A stretch of 64,000 nt of DNA from Cellulophaga tyrosinoxydans (lineage in GTDB: Bacteria > Bacteroidota > Bacteroidia > Flavobacteriales > Flavobacteriaceae), in the NCBI RefSeq assembly GCF_900176415.1, contig NZ_FWXO01000002.1, positions 516,657-580,656 on the forward strand, given 5' to 3'. The notes under the pieces were generated by a model. The model was not told where the DNA came from, did no database searches, and saw nothing but the letters and a program-made list of their open reading frames with translations. This document shows, piece by piece, positions 9,594-18,962 of the stretch (positions within the stretch are counted from its first letter, which is position 1; each line of letters starts with the position of its first letter). The translations under genes and the position numbers were made by a program.

Positions 9594-10669
9594 TATTCTG
9601 GTTTTATTATTTCGGTTTCTGCACCTATTCCTTTTAAAATCTCTACTTCATTTAAATTCTGCAATCCTGTTACTACTTGCACTACTCCGTTATTGGTGAT
9701 CACAGAATTTCCATTTAGAAGATATTCTTTAGGAATAATTAATGCGTTATTTTTTTCAGCTATTATGATATTACCTTCACCAGATAATCCAGGGTAAAGC
9801 TTTTTAGGGGTCGTAATAAATAAAGCTTCAATTTTAAAAGTCTGAGAACGTGAATCTTTCTGAGGATATATTTTAGTTATTCGAGCTTCGAACACCTCAG
9901 ACGAATAGGCATCTAATGTGATTAAAGCTTTTTGACCTTTTTCTATTTTTACTATATCTACCTCATCCACAAGCATTTCAATTATAAAATCGGTAGCACT
10001 ACCAACTGAAGCTAAAGGTTCCATTGTTGTTACAATCTCACCAGTATTTTTATAAAGTGCATAAACTTTTCCATTTATTTTACTCGTTACAGTATATTCA
10101 TCTGTATTAATTTTAGAAGACTTGTACGTGTTTTGCGCTTGTTTAGCTTGCGTTTCTAGTTCTTTTTTAGTCCTGTAAAACTTATTATACAATACTTTTA
10201 ATTGGTTTTTAGTTCGTTGGTACGCCAACTTTTTGGTATCATACTCTATTTTTGAACCAATATTCTGACTCCACAGATTTTCTTGTCTTTTAAAATTTAC
10301 CGAATCATTTTTTAGTGTTAATTCTGCTGTTTCAATATCTTCTTTAATTTCTTTAAGTAAGTTTGAACTTCCTTGATAATTATTTGTAGATAATTGTAGT
10401 GATAAAAGTGCATTTTCAGATGTCAATGCGCTTGTAGAATTGGTGATGTGCATTAAAGGGGTATTCTTATTTACTAAAGCACCTTCATCTACTAAATTGC
10501 GTTCAAGAATACCGTTCACAACCGCATGTGCTTCATACAAACTATCTGGCTGTATAGTCACAGAGGCGTAAACAGATTCGGACAGTTTTTTTACCGTGGG
10601 CACCGTTTTCTCTTGTTTACCTCCACAAGAAATGAATAATAAGGATAATACGATATATAATGCTTTCAT
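9593..10669 (-). CDS. Periplasmic adaptor lipoprotein (HlyD/RND-MFP type)
   Basis: The ATG at 10669 is preferred over an upstream ATG at 10741, because it opens a lipoprotein signal (MKALYIVLSLLFISC) with lipid-modified Cys15; the longer form would bury this. The 358-residue product has a biotinyl-lipoyl-like half (about 45-75), a long coiled coil (about 80-190), the second lipoyl half and beta-barrel (about 200-340). It bridges the inner-membrane MacB-like permease and an outer-membrane channel in export; no TolC-like gene is seen here. First gene of the operon. The FNR-type site at 10808 faces the divergent gene and has no matching -7 in this direction. Confidence 0.88.
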   Translation of the reverse strand: MKALYIVLSLLFISCGGKQEKTVPTVKKLSESVYASVTIQPDSLYEAHAVVNGILERNLVDEGALVNKNTPLMHITNSTSALTSENALLSLQLSTNNYQGSSNLLKEIKEDIETAELTLKNDSVNFKRQENLWSQNIGSKIEYDTKKLAYQRTKNQLKVLYNKFYRTKKELETQAKQAQNTYKSSKINTDEYTVTSKINGKVYALYKNTGEIVTTMEPLASVGSATDFIIEMLVDEVDIVKIEKGQKALITLDAYSSEVFEARITKIYPQKDSRSQTFKIEALFITTPKKLYPGLSGEGNIIIAEKNNALIIPKEYLLNGNSVITNNGVVQVVTGLQNLNEVEILKGIGAETEIIKPE

Positions 10670-10807
10670 ATAAAACTTAATAAAACACAAAATAATAGTA
10701 ATCATTACAGTTAAACTATGAGAATAATCATAGACAAACAATTAGAATTTAAGTATTATAAATTCTGAACACCAAGGTAAGTTTTGCTTTTTGCTCGAAT
10801 TCACGTC

Positions 10808-10850
10808 TGACTATTGTCATATTTTAATAAAATGTTGCACCCTATTTTTG
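10808..10850 (+). promoter_or_regulatory. FNR-type operator and exact TAnnTTTG promoter
   Basis: TGACTATTGTCA at 10808-10819; TATTTTTG, a perfect -7 element, at 10843-10850, centres exactly 33 bp apart. Predicted leader about 30 nt to the ATG at 10887. One of the clearest members of the series. Confidence 0.75.
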
Positions 10851-10886
10851 TTTCACATTGCGCACAAATAGCAAGGTTACACAAAA

Positions 10887-12569
10887 ATGTCTTCAATAAA
10901 ATTACCAAAAACACAAGATTTAAAACGATATGGCACCCTATTCAGCGTGCTTACAAAATATGGTTTTGAAGATGTACTGGCTACAACAACTTTAAAAAAT
11001 ATCATACCAGATTTCTACTTAAAAAAACACCCTGACACGCATAAATTACTTTCATACTCCACTTACGAGCGCATACGCATGGTGTTAGAAGAATTAGGGC
11101 CGAGCTATGTTAAAATGGGACAAGTAATTAGCAATCGTGAAGATATGCTCCCACCTGAGCTTTTAATAGAACTTGAAAAACTACAGGATAATGTAAAACC
11201 CTTAGAAAATTTTGATGTAGAAAAAAAAATAGAAGAAGAGCTCAAAATATCATGTCGCGAATTTTTCTCCTACTTATCTCCAAAACCGTTAGCGGCTGCC
11301 TCTTTAGCTCAAGTGCATAAAGCACAATTACGAACAGGAGAATGGGTAATATTTAAGATTCAACGACCCAATATAAAAGAAACTATTACCCGCGACATTT
11401 CTATTATGAAAGATGTTGCAAATGCTTTAGAAAAATATAGTATCCAAGCACAGCATCTGCAGCCAACTCAACTTATTGCATCTTTTGAAAAAAGTATTAA
11501 CGAAGAGCTTAGTTATACCCAAGAACTAAACAATATGCTTCGATTTACTAAAAATTTTGAAACCAATGAAGTCATTTATATACCTAAAGTGTATCAACAA
11601 TTTAGCAATGACCATATTATTTGTATGGAATTTATTGATGGTATTAAAGTTTCAGAAATTAAAAAATTAGAAGAAAATAATATAGATACCAAAGCAGTAG
11701 CAAAGCTAGGTGTAGATTTATATTTAGAACAAATTCTAAATTTTGGTTTCTTTCATGCCGACCCACACCCTGGTAATATTTTTGTGCTTCCTGAAATAGA
11801 ACGAATTTGTTTTATTGATTATGGAATGATGGGTAGCATTATGCCAAAAGACAAAGAGGCCTTAGAAGATTTGTTGTTGGCCTTTTTCAAAAACGATGTA
11901 AAAAAAATAATAATAGTATTAAAAAAGATAGCGTTACGTACAGATATTCCAGATGAAAAATCTTTAGAATATGACTTAAATGAACTTTTAGAAGGTATTA
12001 GCAATATTGCAATTCAAAATATAAAACTGGGCACTACTTTAAACCAGTTTAAAAATATTTTATACACTAATAAAATTGTTATTCCTCATTATTTATACAT
12101 GCTTATTCGCGCTTTGGTAATTATTGAAGGTGTTGGATTAAAACTGAATCCTGATTTTAATATTACCGACAATTTAGAGCCTTATATGGCTACCATATTA
12201 AGAAAGCGATTAAGTCTAAAACGATTTTTTAATAAAAGTATATCACGCTTTCAAGAATACAACAACTTAATTGATACACTCCCAGAAGATATCAATGACA
12301 TTATTGGTAAAATTAAAAATGGAAAACTAGTCATTGTTCATGAACACAAAGGATTAAATGAATTTAAAGACACCCTAAAAACCGCAATGAATCGCATGGT
12401 ATATGCTATAATTATTGCAGCATTATCTATCGGTTCTTCTATTCTAGTGATAGCAGATATGCCGCCTAGAGTAAATGGAATTCCCGTTTTAGGAGCATTA
12501 GGTTTTTTAATATCAGCTATATTAGGCTTCGCCATAATTTATTCCATTTTTAAAAATAGAAACTCATAA
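10887..12569 (+). CDS. ABC1/UbiB (AarF) family atypical kinase
   Basis: A 560-residue ABC1-family protein. It shows the KxGQ motif (KMGQ, about 75-78), the Ala-rich loop PLAAASLAQVHKA (about 133-146) that replaces the usual Gly-rich loop, HADPHPGN (about 289-296) and the metal-binding FIDYG (about 308-312), with two transmembrane helices near 500-555. UbiB/COQ8 proteins are ATPases supporting isoprenoid-quinone synthesis; Bacteroidota use menaquinone, so the exact role is open. It sits behind a strong FNR-type promoter and precedes a decayed MgtC-like gene. Control by a redox-type regulator would suit a quinone-related function. Confidence 0.88.
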   Translation: MSSIKLPKTQDLKRYGTLFSVLTKYGFEDVLATTTLKNIIPDFYLKKHPDTHKLLSYSTYERIRMVLEELGPSYVKMGQVISNREDMLPPELLIELEKLQDNVKPLENFDVEKKIEEELKISCREFFSYLSPKPLAAASLAQVHKAQLRTGEWVIFKIQRPNIKETITRDISIMKDVANALEKYSIQAQHLQPTQLIASFEKSINEELSYTQELNNMLRFTKNFETNEVIYIPKVYQQFSNDHIICMEFIDGIKVSEIKKLEENNIDTKAVAKLGVDLYLEQILNFGFFHADPHPGNIFVLPEIERICFIDYGMMGSIMPKDKEALEDLLLAFFKNDVKKIIIVLKKIALRTDIPDEKSLEYDLNELLEGISNIAIQNIKLGTTLNQFKNILYTNKIVIPHYLYMLIRALVIIEGVGLKLNPDFNITDNLEPYMATILRKRLSLKRFFNKSISRFQEYNNLIDTLPEDINDIIGKIKNGKLVIVHEHKGLNEFKDTLKTAMNRMVYAIIIAALSIGSSILVIADMPPRVNGIPVLGALGFLISAILGFAIIYSIFKNRNS

Positions 12570-12575
12570 TCGCTT

Positions 12576-12895
12576 ATGGATACTAAACAATATTTAAGTG
12601 AAATCATGGGGTCTTATATGCTAGGTATTTTAATTAGTATAGGTATTGGAATTATTATTGGTCTTGAACGGGAGTATAATAAATTAAAACAAGAGACAGG
12701 TTTTTCAGGTATTCGCACCTTTCCTATGGTTACAATTTTAGGGTTTGTAATTGGCAGTTTAAGCGAGTTCTATACCATATGGTTGTAAATTTAGGAATAA
12801 GTATAATTAATGGATCTAGTGAAACACGAAAACGAGTAGGTTATACCTTTGGAGGAATTGTAGTGCTTGGAATACTATATATATTCTTAAAGTGA
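12576..12895 (+). pseudogene. MgtC/SapB-like membrane protein remnant
   Basis: A 70-codon frame (12576-12788) encodes the start of an MgtC/SapB-type protein: a hydrophobic helix, GLEREYNK and GIRTFPMVTILGF. It stops at TAA, far short of the family's length. In another frame, residues VNLGIS...RKRVGYTFGG continue to a TGA at 12893-12895 and look like a membrane-protein C-terminus. The simplest reading is an internal deletion that fused N- and C-terminal pieces out of frame. Assignment of the second piece to the same gene is tentative. Confidence 0.65.
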
Positions 12896-12973
12896 TTTAC
12901 ATTCTATTTTTTAAATGATAATGAATTTTAGTAACTTCATCCTCTATTTTCTAATAATTCTAAGCTAAAAAGT

Positions 12974-13738
12974 ATGCGTTTAATTTCATGGAATGTAAAT
13001 GGTGTTCGTGCTGTGGTAAAAAAAGATTTTTTTGAAGCTATAAAATCTATGGCTCCAGATGTATTATGTCTTCAAGAAACCAAAGCCCAAGATGACGAAG
13101 TTGCAGCAGCATTAAAGCCTTTAGATGCTTACAAGCTTAGTTCCAATTCTGCAGACCAAAAAGGCTATTCCGGCACAGCTATTTTAAGTAAAAGAGCGCC
13201 TTTAAACATTACATCTGACATAAATATTGAAAGTCATGATTTGGAAGGAAGAGTTATGTGTGCTGAATACGATGATTTTTACTTGGTAAACGTTTATGTA
13301 CCAAATTCCGGTCAGAAATTAGATAGATTAGAATACCGTCAACAATGGGATAAAGATTTTTTGGCTTACTTAAAAAACTTAGAAAAGAAAAAACCAGTTA
13401 TAGCCTGTGGAGATTTTAATGTTGCCCACAAACCTATAGATTTAAAAAATGATAAAGCCAACTACAACAAAACTGCTGGTTATACTCAAATAGAGATAGA
13501 TGGTATGGATAATTTTATTAATTCTGGTTTCGTAGATTCATTTAGATTACTTCATCCAGAAAAAATTGCCTACACCTATTGGAGTTACCGTTTTAAATCT
13601 AGAGAACGGAATACCGGATGGCGTATTGATTATTTTTTGGTGAGTAAATCTATTGCCGATAAAATAAAATCAGTAGACATATATTCTGATGTAATGGGAT
13701 CTGATCATTGTCCCATAGGTTTAGATATAGAATTATAG
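12974..13738 (+). CDS. xth: Exodeoxyribonuclease III / AP endonuclease
   Basis: A 254-residue member of the exonuclease-endonuclease-phosphatase family. Motifs in order: SWNVNG (metal-binding Asn), LQETK (catalytic Glu), GDFNVAH (Asp/Asn), GWRIDYF and the terminal SDHCPIG with the catalytic Asp-His. It cleaves DNA 5' of abasic sites and degrades 3' ends in base-excision repair in the cytoplasm. Full length and intact. It converges, with 4 bp spacing, on the minus-strand gene ending at 13743. No FNR-type site is seen upstream. Confidence 0.93.
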   Translation: MRLISWNVNGVRAVVKKDFFEAIKSMAPDVLCLQETKAQDDEVAAALKPLDAYKLSSNSADQKGYSGTAILSKRAPLNITSDINIESHDLEGRVMCAEYDDFYLVNVYVPNSGQKLDRLEYRQQWDKDFLAYLKNLEKKKPVIACGDFNVAHKPIDLKNDKANYNKTAGYTQIEIDGMDNFINSGFVDSFRLLHPEKIAYTYWSYRFKSRERNTGWRIDYFLVSKSIADKIKSVDIYSDVMGSDHCPIGLDIEL

Positions 13739-13742
13739 CTAA

Positions 13743-14141
13743 TTATAAGTTTTTAACGTAGCCAAAAACCATTAATTTAAACTCCTTTATATCTTCAGTG
13801 AAAAGCGCCATACTTTCACTCAATTTTTTATGTTGCTCTCTATAAGCAATTTCTGAAAAACCATCCTTTAAGCCCTCTAAGTCCGTAAGATATTTTTCGT
13901 GTGCAACAATATCTTTTTCCAAATAATCCATTAATTCTAAATGAATTTTATCTAAGGTTTTTAGAAGCTGGCTAAAATCTGAAGTTTTATTGACTTTTTT
14001 ATTTAGCAATTCTGTAAAAAAATTGATTTCGTATTTCCAAAATGCAATGGTATCTAACCATTCTTTACTCTCTTGATGTAAAACATTAAAACCAGCATTT
14101 AAGAGTAAATCCTTTTTCGGGTTTTTTAATAATAGTGGCAT
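13743..14141 (-). CDS. Conserved-looking helical protein of unknown function
   Basis: A 132-residue, charged, mostly alpha-helical protein without signal peptide, membrane segment or recognised motif. Its start lies 2 bp after the stop of the sigma-like gene, so the two are almost certainly co-transcribed and may act together, for example as an accessory or antagonist. That function is inference from position only. Confidence 0.75.
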   Translation of the reverse strand: MPLLLKNPKKDLLLNAGFNVLHQESKEWLDTIAFWKYEINFFTELLNKKVNKTSDFSQLLKTLDKIHLELMDYLEKDIVAHEKYLTDLEGLKDGFSEIAYREQHKKLSESMALFTEDIKEFKLMVFGYVKNL

Positions 14142-14143
14142 AA

Positions 14144-14911
14144 TTATATGTTTAAATTAAATCTGTTTATAAAACTGCTTTTAAGTTTCTTACGAGCATT
14201 TTTCAAATAAATATCTACCTCTTTTATACTATAATTACTAATTTTTGCAATCTCTGGTACAGTAAATTTATAGGCCGTACTGAGTTCATACACTTTTTTC
14301 ATTGGCTTAGGAAAATTTTGAATCACTAAAGCTGAATGCTTCTTTACATTTTCTTTGTTTAACTTTTTATCAAGTGCAGCAATAATTTCATCATCTGCAT
14401 CATCAATAAATACATGGTTTAACAAATAATCATTTTTTGAATATTCTTGATTATCAAATTCGTCTAACATTACAAAATCGCCATCCCCATCGGTACTGTA
14501 CTTCTCCTCCATTTCATCCCATTCAGGTTTAGAAAATTTGTCTATATTTTCATAGAAATATGTATCAAATTCTTCTTCTGATAGTATATCATTAATTAGT
14601 TCATCTGCTTTTTTAAATAACCATGCATATAAGAAGGTATCTTCTTTAACTTCATCAAAATGTTCGTAATATTCTATGTATAACTGATCTATAATATCAT
14701 CAGATTTATACCGGTTTTTATCTAATAGACCTTTTGCTTCCGCCGATTTTAATTTTCCTTTTACATACTTTTTTATTTCTGGAATAAGTTGCATCAACAA
14801 ATCATTAAAAGAACTAATATTTCCTTCTTTTTTAAACGCAACTAATTCCACATATTTTTGAGCAGCAAGAACATGTACTGTTCTAAAATCGTTTTTTACT
14901 TTAGCTTCCAT
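14144..14911 (-). CDS. Sigma-70/ECF-like factor
   Basis: A 255-residue protein with a region-2-like segment (about 25-115: YKSDDIIDQLYIEYYEHF, then LYAWLFKKADELI) resembling the ECF sigma-2 core, an acidic insert (about 120-180), and a region-4-like HTH (about 200-250: PKPMKKVYELS, VPEIAKISNYSIKEVD, NARKKLK). The insert is atypical, so it is either a divergent sigma factor or a sigma-derived regulator. It is divergent from the P-type ATPase gene and shares the FNR-type site at 15020. A -7-like TAAATTAG on the minus strand (14989-14996) is centred 33 bp from that site, so it may belong to the same regulon. Confidence 0.72.
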   Translation of the reverse strand: MEAKVKNDFRTVHVLAAQKYVELVAFKKEGNISSFNDLLMQLIPEIKKYVKGKLKSAEAKGLLDKNRYKSDDIIDQLYIEYYEHFDEVKEDTFLYAWLFKKADELINDILSEEEFDTYFYENIDKFSKPEWDEMEEKYSTDGDGDFVMLDEFDNQEYSKNDYLLNHVFIDDADDEIIAALDKKLNKENVKKHSALVIQNFPKPMKKVYELSTAYKFTVPEIAKISNYSIKEVDIYLKNARKKLKSSFINRFNLNI

Positions 14912-14988
14912 AAACCTTATATTTTTAAGACAACTATTTTGTGTGTTTCTCTCTTGGTCAGTAAGAACTATCCAGAAGAAATGTGCAT

Positions 14989-15061
14989 CTAATTTAAAGC
15001 AAACACTTGTGCTTAAATATGATATTTATCAGTCTCAACTATTTTATTTCCATTAATTTAG
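14989..15061. promoter_or_regulatory. FNR-type operator between sigma-like gene and P-type ATPase
   Basis: TGATATTTATCA at 15020-15031, the same 12-mer as at 6170. On the plus strand TAATTTAG (15054-15061) lies 32 bp centre to centre. On the minus strand TAAATTAG (14989-14996) lies 33 bp away. Both -7 candidates deviate by one base from TAnnTTTG. The plus direction gives a short leader to the ATG at 15086. Confidence 0.6.
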
Positions 15062-15085
15062 GGCTTACAAAAGTGTAAACAATAT

Positions 15086-17590
15086 ATGATTGACCCTACA
15101 GATTTCGGTATAACAGGACTTTCCGATAAAGAAGTATTGGCTTCAAGAAAAAAACATGGTGAAAACATCCTAAATTATAAAAAACAGAATAACACTTTAG
15201 ATGCTTTTTTAAGTATTCTTAAAGAACCCATGGTAATTTTATTAGCAGTAGCATCAAGCATTTACTTTATTACTGGTCATTTTGGCGATGGTATTTTTCT
15301 AGCTATGGCCATTGTTCTTGTTGGATCAATATCATTTTATCAAGATTCAAAAAGCAGAAATGCATTGGAAAAACTTAAAGATATTACCCAACCTAATGCT
15401 AAAGTGATTAGAAATAGTAAAATCATAGAAATTCATAGTAATGAGTTGGTTATTGGAGATAGTATAATTGTTGAAGAAGGTAATGTAATTCCGGCAGATG
15501 GCACCATTGTACATTCGAATGATTTTTCTGCCAATGAATCCTTATTAACCGGAGAATCTTTATCTGTTTTTAAAGATTCAGAAAAAAACAATAATAAAAT
15601 CTTCACTGGAACAACAGTTGCCAGTGGGCTAGCAATAGCGACTATTACAGCAATTGCCGACGCAACAGAATTAGGAAAAATTGGAAAAAGTCTCGAGGCA
15701 ATACAAGATGAAAAAACACCATTAGAATTACAAATAAACAACTTTGTAAAAAAAATGTCGCTTTTTGGTGGCGCTACCTTTGTATTGGTTTGGGGAATAA
15801 ACTATGCTAAATCCTTTGACCTACTCGATAGTTTGCTCAAAGCACTTACGCTGGCGATGAGTATTTTACCTGAAGAAATTCCTGTTGCGTTTACCACTTT
15901 TATGGCGCTGGGCGCATGGCGTTTAATGAAAATGGGAATCATTGTTAAACAAATAAAAACCGTAGAAAGCATGGGAAGCACTACGGTAATTTGTGTTGAT
16001 AAAACGGGTACTATTACTCAAAATAAAATGAGCCTAGCAATGCTCTTTACTATAAAAAATGAAAAAATATCTACGTTACAAGATAAATTAGGCCAAGAGG
16101 AATTAGACTTAATTACCACGGCAATGTGGGCAAGTGAACCCATCCCCTTTGATCCTATGGAAATTGCCATACATGAAACATATGCGAACCAATGCAGTTC
16201 AGACGAAAGAAAAAACTACAACATGGTTCATGAATATCCATTAGGTGGTAAACCCCCAATGATGACCCATCTTTTTGAAAATAAAAATGGTGATTTAATT
16301 ATCGCTGCAAAAGGAGCACCAGAGGCATTTTTAGAAATAGCTGATCTTTTACCCAATCAAAAGCAAATACTACTAACAACCATAAAAAAATTAGGTAACG
16401 AAGGGTATAGATTACTTGGGGTGGGCACCGCTCTATTTGATGGCAAAAATTATCCAAAAACGCAGCAAGAATTTTTATTTGATTTTAAGGGAATTGTAGC
16501 ATTTTATGATCCTCCTAAAGAAAATATAAAAGAAGTACTCCAAAAATTTGACGATGCAGGCATTCAGGTGAAACTAGTAACTGGTGATAACCCAACAACA
16601 GCTTTATCCATTGCTAAACAAGTAGCGTTTAAAGGCTATGACATGGGCATGACAGGTGATGATTTAATGAAACTTAGTGAAACGGAATTACAAGAACAGG
16701 TAAAAACAACTCAGATTTTTTCGCGAATGTTTCCTGATGCTAAACTAAGGATAATCAATGCCTTTAAGGCAAATGGTGAAGTTGTGGCCATGATTGGTGA
16801 TGGTGTTAATGATGGTCCTGCATTAAAAGCCTCACATTTTGGAATAGCTATGGGAAAAAAAGGTACTGAAATAGCTAAAGAAGCAGCATCTTTAATATTG
16901 GTAGATGATGATCTTTCTAAGATAATTGACAGTATTGCCATGGGTAGAAAAATTTATAACAACCTAAAAAAAGCAATTCAGTATATCATATCCATCCATA
17001 TTCCCATAATCTTAACCGTATTTTTTCCACTGGCATTAGGTTGGATTTACCCGAATATATTCTCCCCTACTCATGTAATTCTTCTAGAATTAATTATGGG
17101 ACCCACATGCTCCATAATCTATGAAAACGAGCCTTTAGAAAAAAATGCAATGCAACAAAAACCTAGACCCTTTTCTAGTACATTTTTTAATTTTAGAGAA
17201 TTAATTACTAGTATTGTTCAAGGTTTAGCGATAACAATTGGCGCATTATTAGTGTATCAGTATGCTGTTTACCTTTCCTATAATGAAGAGGTTACAAGAA
17301 CAATGGTTTTTATGGTTTTACTTTTTTCAAATATTTTTTTAACATTAGTAAACCGTTCTTTTTACTTTTCTATATGGACAACCTTTAAATATAAAAACAA
17401 CCTTGTACCATTAATTATTACTATAACTTTATTTTTAGCCGTATTACTTTTATTTGTAAAACCATTTACTCAATTTTTTGAATTTGAAACCTTAAATGCT
17501 ACGCAAATTTCAGTCTCATTTTTCACAGGGCTTTTCGCCGTACTATGGTATGAAGTTGTTAAATGGTATAAGCGAACAAAAACTATATAA
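15086..17590 (+). CDS. P-type cation-translocating ATPase
   Basis: An 834-residue P2-type-like ATPase. TGES dephosphorylation motif (about 155), PEEIP in the ion-binding helix (262-266, in place of the PEGLP common in calcium pumps), phosphorylation motif DKTGT with Asp305, KGAPE in the nucleotide domain and hinge GDGVNDGPAL (about 571). Hydrophobic helices lie near 35-75, 225-290 and in the C-terminal 200 residues. It lacks N-terminal CxxC metal-binding domains, arguing against copper or zinc pumps; Ca2+, Mg2+, K+/Na+ or H+ transport are possible. Eight bp before pfkB. The regulon pairing Usp/PfkB/cation ATPase parallels CtpF in mycobacteria. Confidence 0.9.
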   Translation: MIDPTDFGITGLSDKEVLASRKKHGENILNYKKQNNTLDAFLSILKEPMVILLAVASSIYFITGHFGDGIFLAMAIVLVGSISFYQDSKSRNALEKLKDITQPNAKVIRNSKIIEIHSNELVIGDSIIVEEGNVIPADGTIVHSNDFSANESLLTGESLSVFKDSEKNNNKIFTGTTVASGLAIATITAIADATELGKIGKSLEAIQDEKTPLELQINNFVKKMSLFGGATFVLVWGINYAKSFDLLDSLLKALTLAMSILPEEIPVAFTTFMALGAWRLMKMGIIVKQIKTVESMGSTTVICVDKTGTITQNKMSLAMLFTIKNEKISTLQDKLGQEELDLITTAMWASEPIPFDPMEIAIHETYANQCSSDERKNYNMVHEYPLGGKPPMMTHLFENKNGDLIIAAKGAPEAFLEIADLLPNQKQILLTTIKKLGNEGYRLLGVGTALFDGKNYPKTQQEFLFDFKGIVAFYDPPKENIKEVLQKFDDAGIQVKLVTGDNPTTALSIAKQVAFKGYDMGMTGDDLMKLSETELQEQVKTTQIFSRMFPDAKLRIINAFKANGEVVAMIGDGVNDGPALKASHFGIAMGKKGTEIAKEAASLILVDDDLSKIIDSIAMGRKIYNNLKKAIQYIISIHIPIILTVFFPLALGWIYPNIFSPTHVILLELIMGPTCSIIYENEPLEKNAMQQKPRPFSSTFFNFRELITSIVQGLAITIGALLVYQYAVYLSYNEEVTRTMVFMVLLFSNIFLTLVNRSFYFSIWTTFKYKNNLVPLIITITLFLAVLLLFVKPFTQFFEFETLNATQISVSFFTGLFAVLWYEVVKWYKRTKTI

Positions 17591-17598
17591 TAAACTAT

Positions 17599-18546
17599 AT
17601 GAAAAATATACTAACACTAACGGTAAACCCAGCAATTGATAAAAGTGCAACAGTTAATGGCATAAAACCAAATAGTAAATTACGCTGTTCTGAACCTATT
17701 TTTGAACCAGGTGGTGGGGGAATAAATGTATCTAAGGTACTTAAGGAGCTCGATACAAATTCGGAATGTATTTATCTTGCTGGTGGACATACAGGAATAT
17801 TTTTAACTTCGCTATTAACAAAAAACGGAATACATCAAAACTGTATTCCAATTAAAGGCTATACTAGAGAAAATTTAGCCGTAACAGACATTGCAACAAA
17901 CCAACAATTTAGATTTGGTATGCCTGGACCCCAAATATCAAATGAAGAATGTTTAGGAGTTTTAAAAGTACTAAACGAATCATTAAATGAAGGTGACTTT
18001 TTGGTGGCAAGTGGTAGTTTATCTCCTGGTATGCCAACTGATTTTTATGCGCAAGTATCTAGAATAGCTAAACATAAAAATGCAAAATTTATATTAGACA
18101 CGTCTGGTGAAGCCCTAATTCTTGGCGCACAAGAAGGTGCATACTTACTTAAACCTAATTTAGGTGAACTTAGTAGATTATGTGGTGTTGAAAGCATCAC
18201 TTTTGCAGAATTAGAGGTCATTGCAAAAGAATTTTTACGGACTAATCCATGTGAGGTCTTAGTGGTGTCTATGGGAGCTCAAGGCGCATTATTAATAACT
18301 GAATCTATTATGGAACATATTAACGCACCAACTGTTCATCAAAATAGCACAGTAGGAGCTGGAGATAGTATGGTTGCAGGAATGGTTCATTTTCTTGCTC
18401 AGGGTAAATCATTTAGTGAAATGGCTAGATTTGGTGTTGCTTGCGGCACTGCCGCAACTATGACTCCAGGGAGCGAACTTTGCCATAAAAAAGATATCTA
18501 TGAGCTATACGATTGGATAAATAATCAATCAAATTCTAATCCTTAA
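17599..18546 (+). CDS. pfkB: 6-phosphofructokinase II (PfkB)
   Basis: A 315-residue PfkB-family sugar kinase close in layout to E. coli Pfk-2: LTVNPAIDK at the start, KLRC and FEPGGGGINVS (substrate binding, about 30-50), SGSLSPG (about 139), KPNLGEL and the catalytic STVGAGDS (about 250-258). It phosphorylates fructose-6-phosphate with ATP. Co-transcribed with the upstream P-type ATPase (8-bp gap) and thus predicted to be under the FNR-type promoter. Its 3' end overlaps the convergent minus-strand gene by 11 bp. The ATP-spending isoform in a stress regulon suggests control of glycolysis at low respiration. Confidence 0.88.
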   Translation: MKNILTLTVNPAIDKSATVNGIKPNSKLRCSEPIFEPGGGGINVSKVLKELDTNSECIYLAGGHTGIFLTSLLTKNGIHQNCIPIKGYTRENLAVTDIATNQQFRFGMPGPQISNEECLGVLKVLNESLNEGDFLVASGSLSPGMPTDFYAQVSRIAKHKNAKFILDTSGEALILGAQEGAYLLKPNLGELSRLCGVESITFAELEVIAKEFLRTNPCEVLVVSMGAQGALLITESIMEHINAPTVHQNSTVGAGDSMVAGMVHFLAQGKSFSEMARFGVACGTAATMTPGSELCHKKDIYELYDWINNQSNSNP

Positions 18547-18940
18547 AAAGCAAACGTAATTTGGCAAGAATAACCAACTCTGATTTGTTCTTTTGAGCGT
18601 AACATGAAGCAATTTCATTGGCAGTTTGCATAATTAGGCTTTTAATATTTTCAGTAAATAAACTAGAATTGTCTTTGTAAAAGTCTACAAATACTTTAAA
18701 ACAGTGCTCACTACTTTTTTCATATTCCAATAACCAATCAAAAACACTTATAATTTGGTAGGCAGCATCTGTATTATACTGATCCTCTAAAGCATCAATA
18801 GCAAGCCAATCTTCCTTTACCAATTCTTTAAGTTTATCGAGTTCTTTAATATGTACCGCACCATCGACCATAGCTACGGAAAAGAACAATTTACCTAGAT
18901 TTTCATAAAATTTTATTCCTGTTTTTTGAGAATGTACCAT
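18536..18940 (-). CDS. TerB-like small helical protein
   Basis: A 134-residue all-helical protein. The segment LFFSVAMVDGAVHIKELDKL (about 18-37) resembles the calcium-site-like start of the TerB/DjlA-N fold. No signal peptide or membrane segment. Its 3' end overlaps pfkB. It is divergent from the histidine kinase gene, and its promoter carries an FNR-type site with a -7-like TAAATTTA (minus strand, 18963-18970) at the standard 33-bp spacing, so it is probably an activated regulon member. Function unknown. Confidence 0.75.
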   Translation of the reverse strand: MVHSQKTGIKFYENLGKLFFSVAMVDGAVHIKELDKLKELVKEDWLAIDALEDQYNTDAAYQIISVFDWLLEYEKSSEHCFKVFVDFYKDNSSLFTENIKSLIMQTANEIASCYAQKNKSELVILAKLRLLFKD

Positions 18941-18962
18941 TTACTGAAATTTTTGATTTCGT

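Noticed and set aside
10670..10741. Longer N-terminus for the adaptor lipoprotein (ATG at 10741)
   Set aside because: It would place the lipobox at residue 39 behind a second hydrophobic stretch; the ATG at 10669 gives a normal lipoprotein signal.
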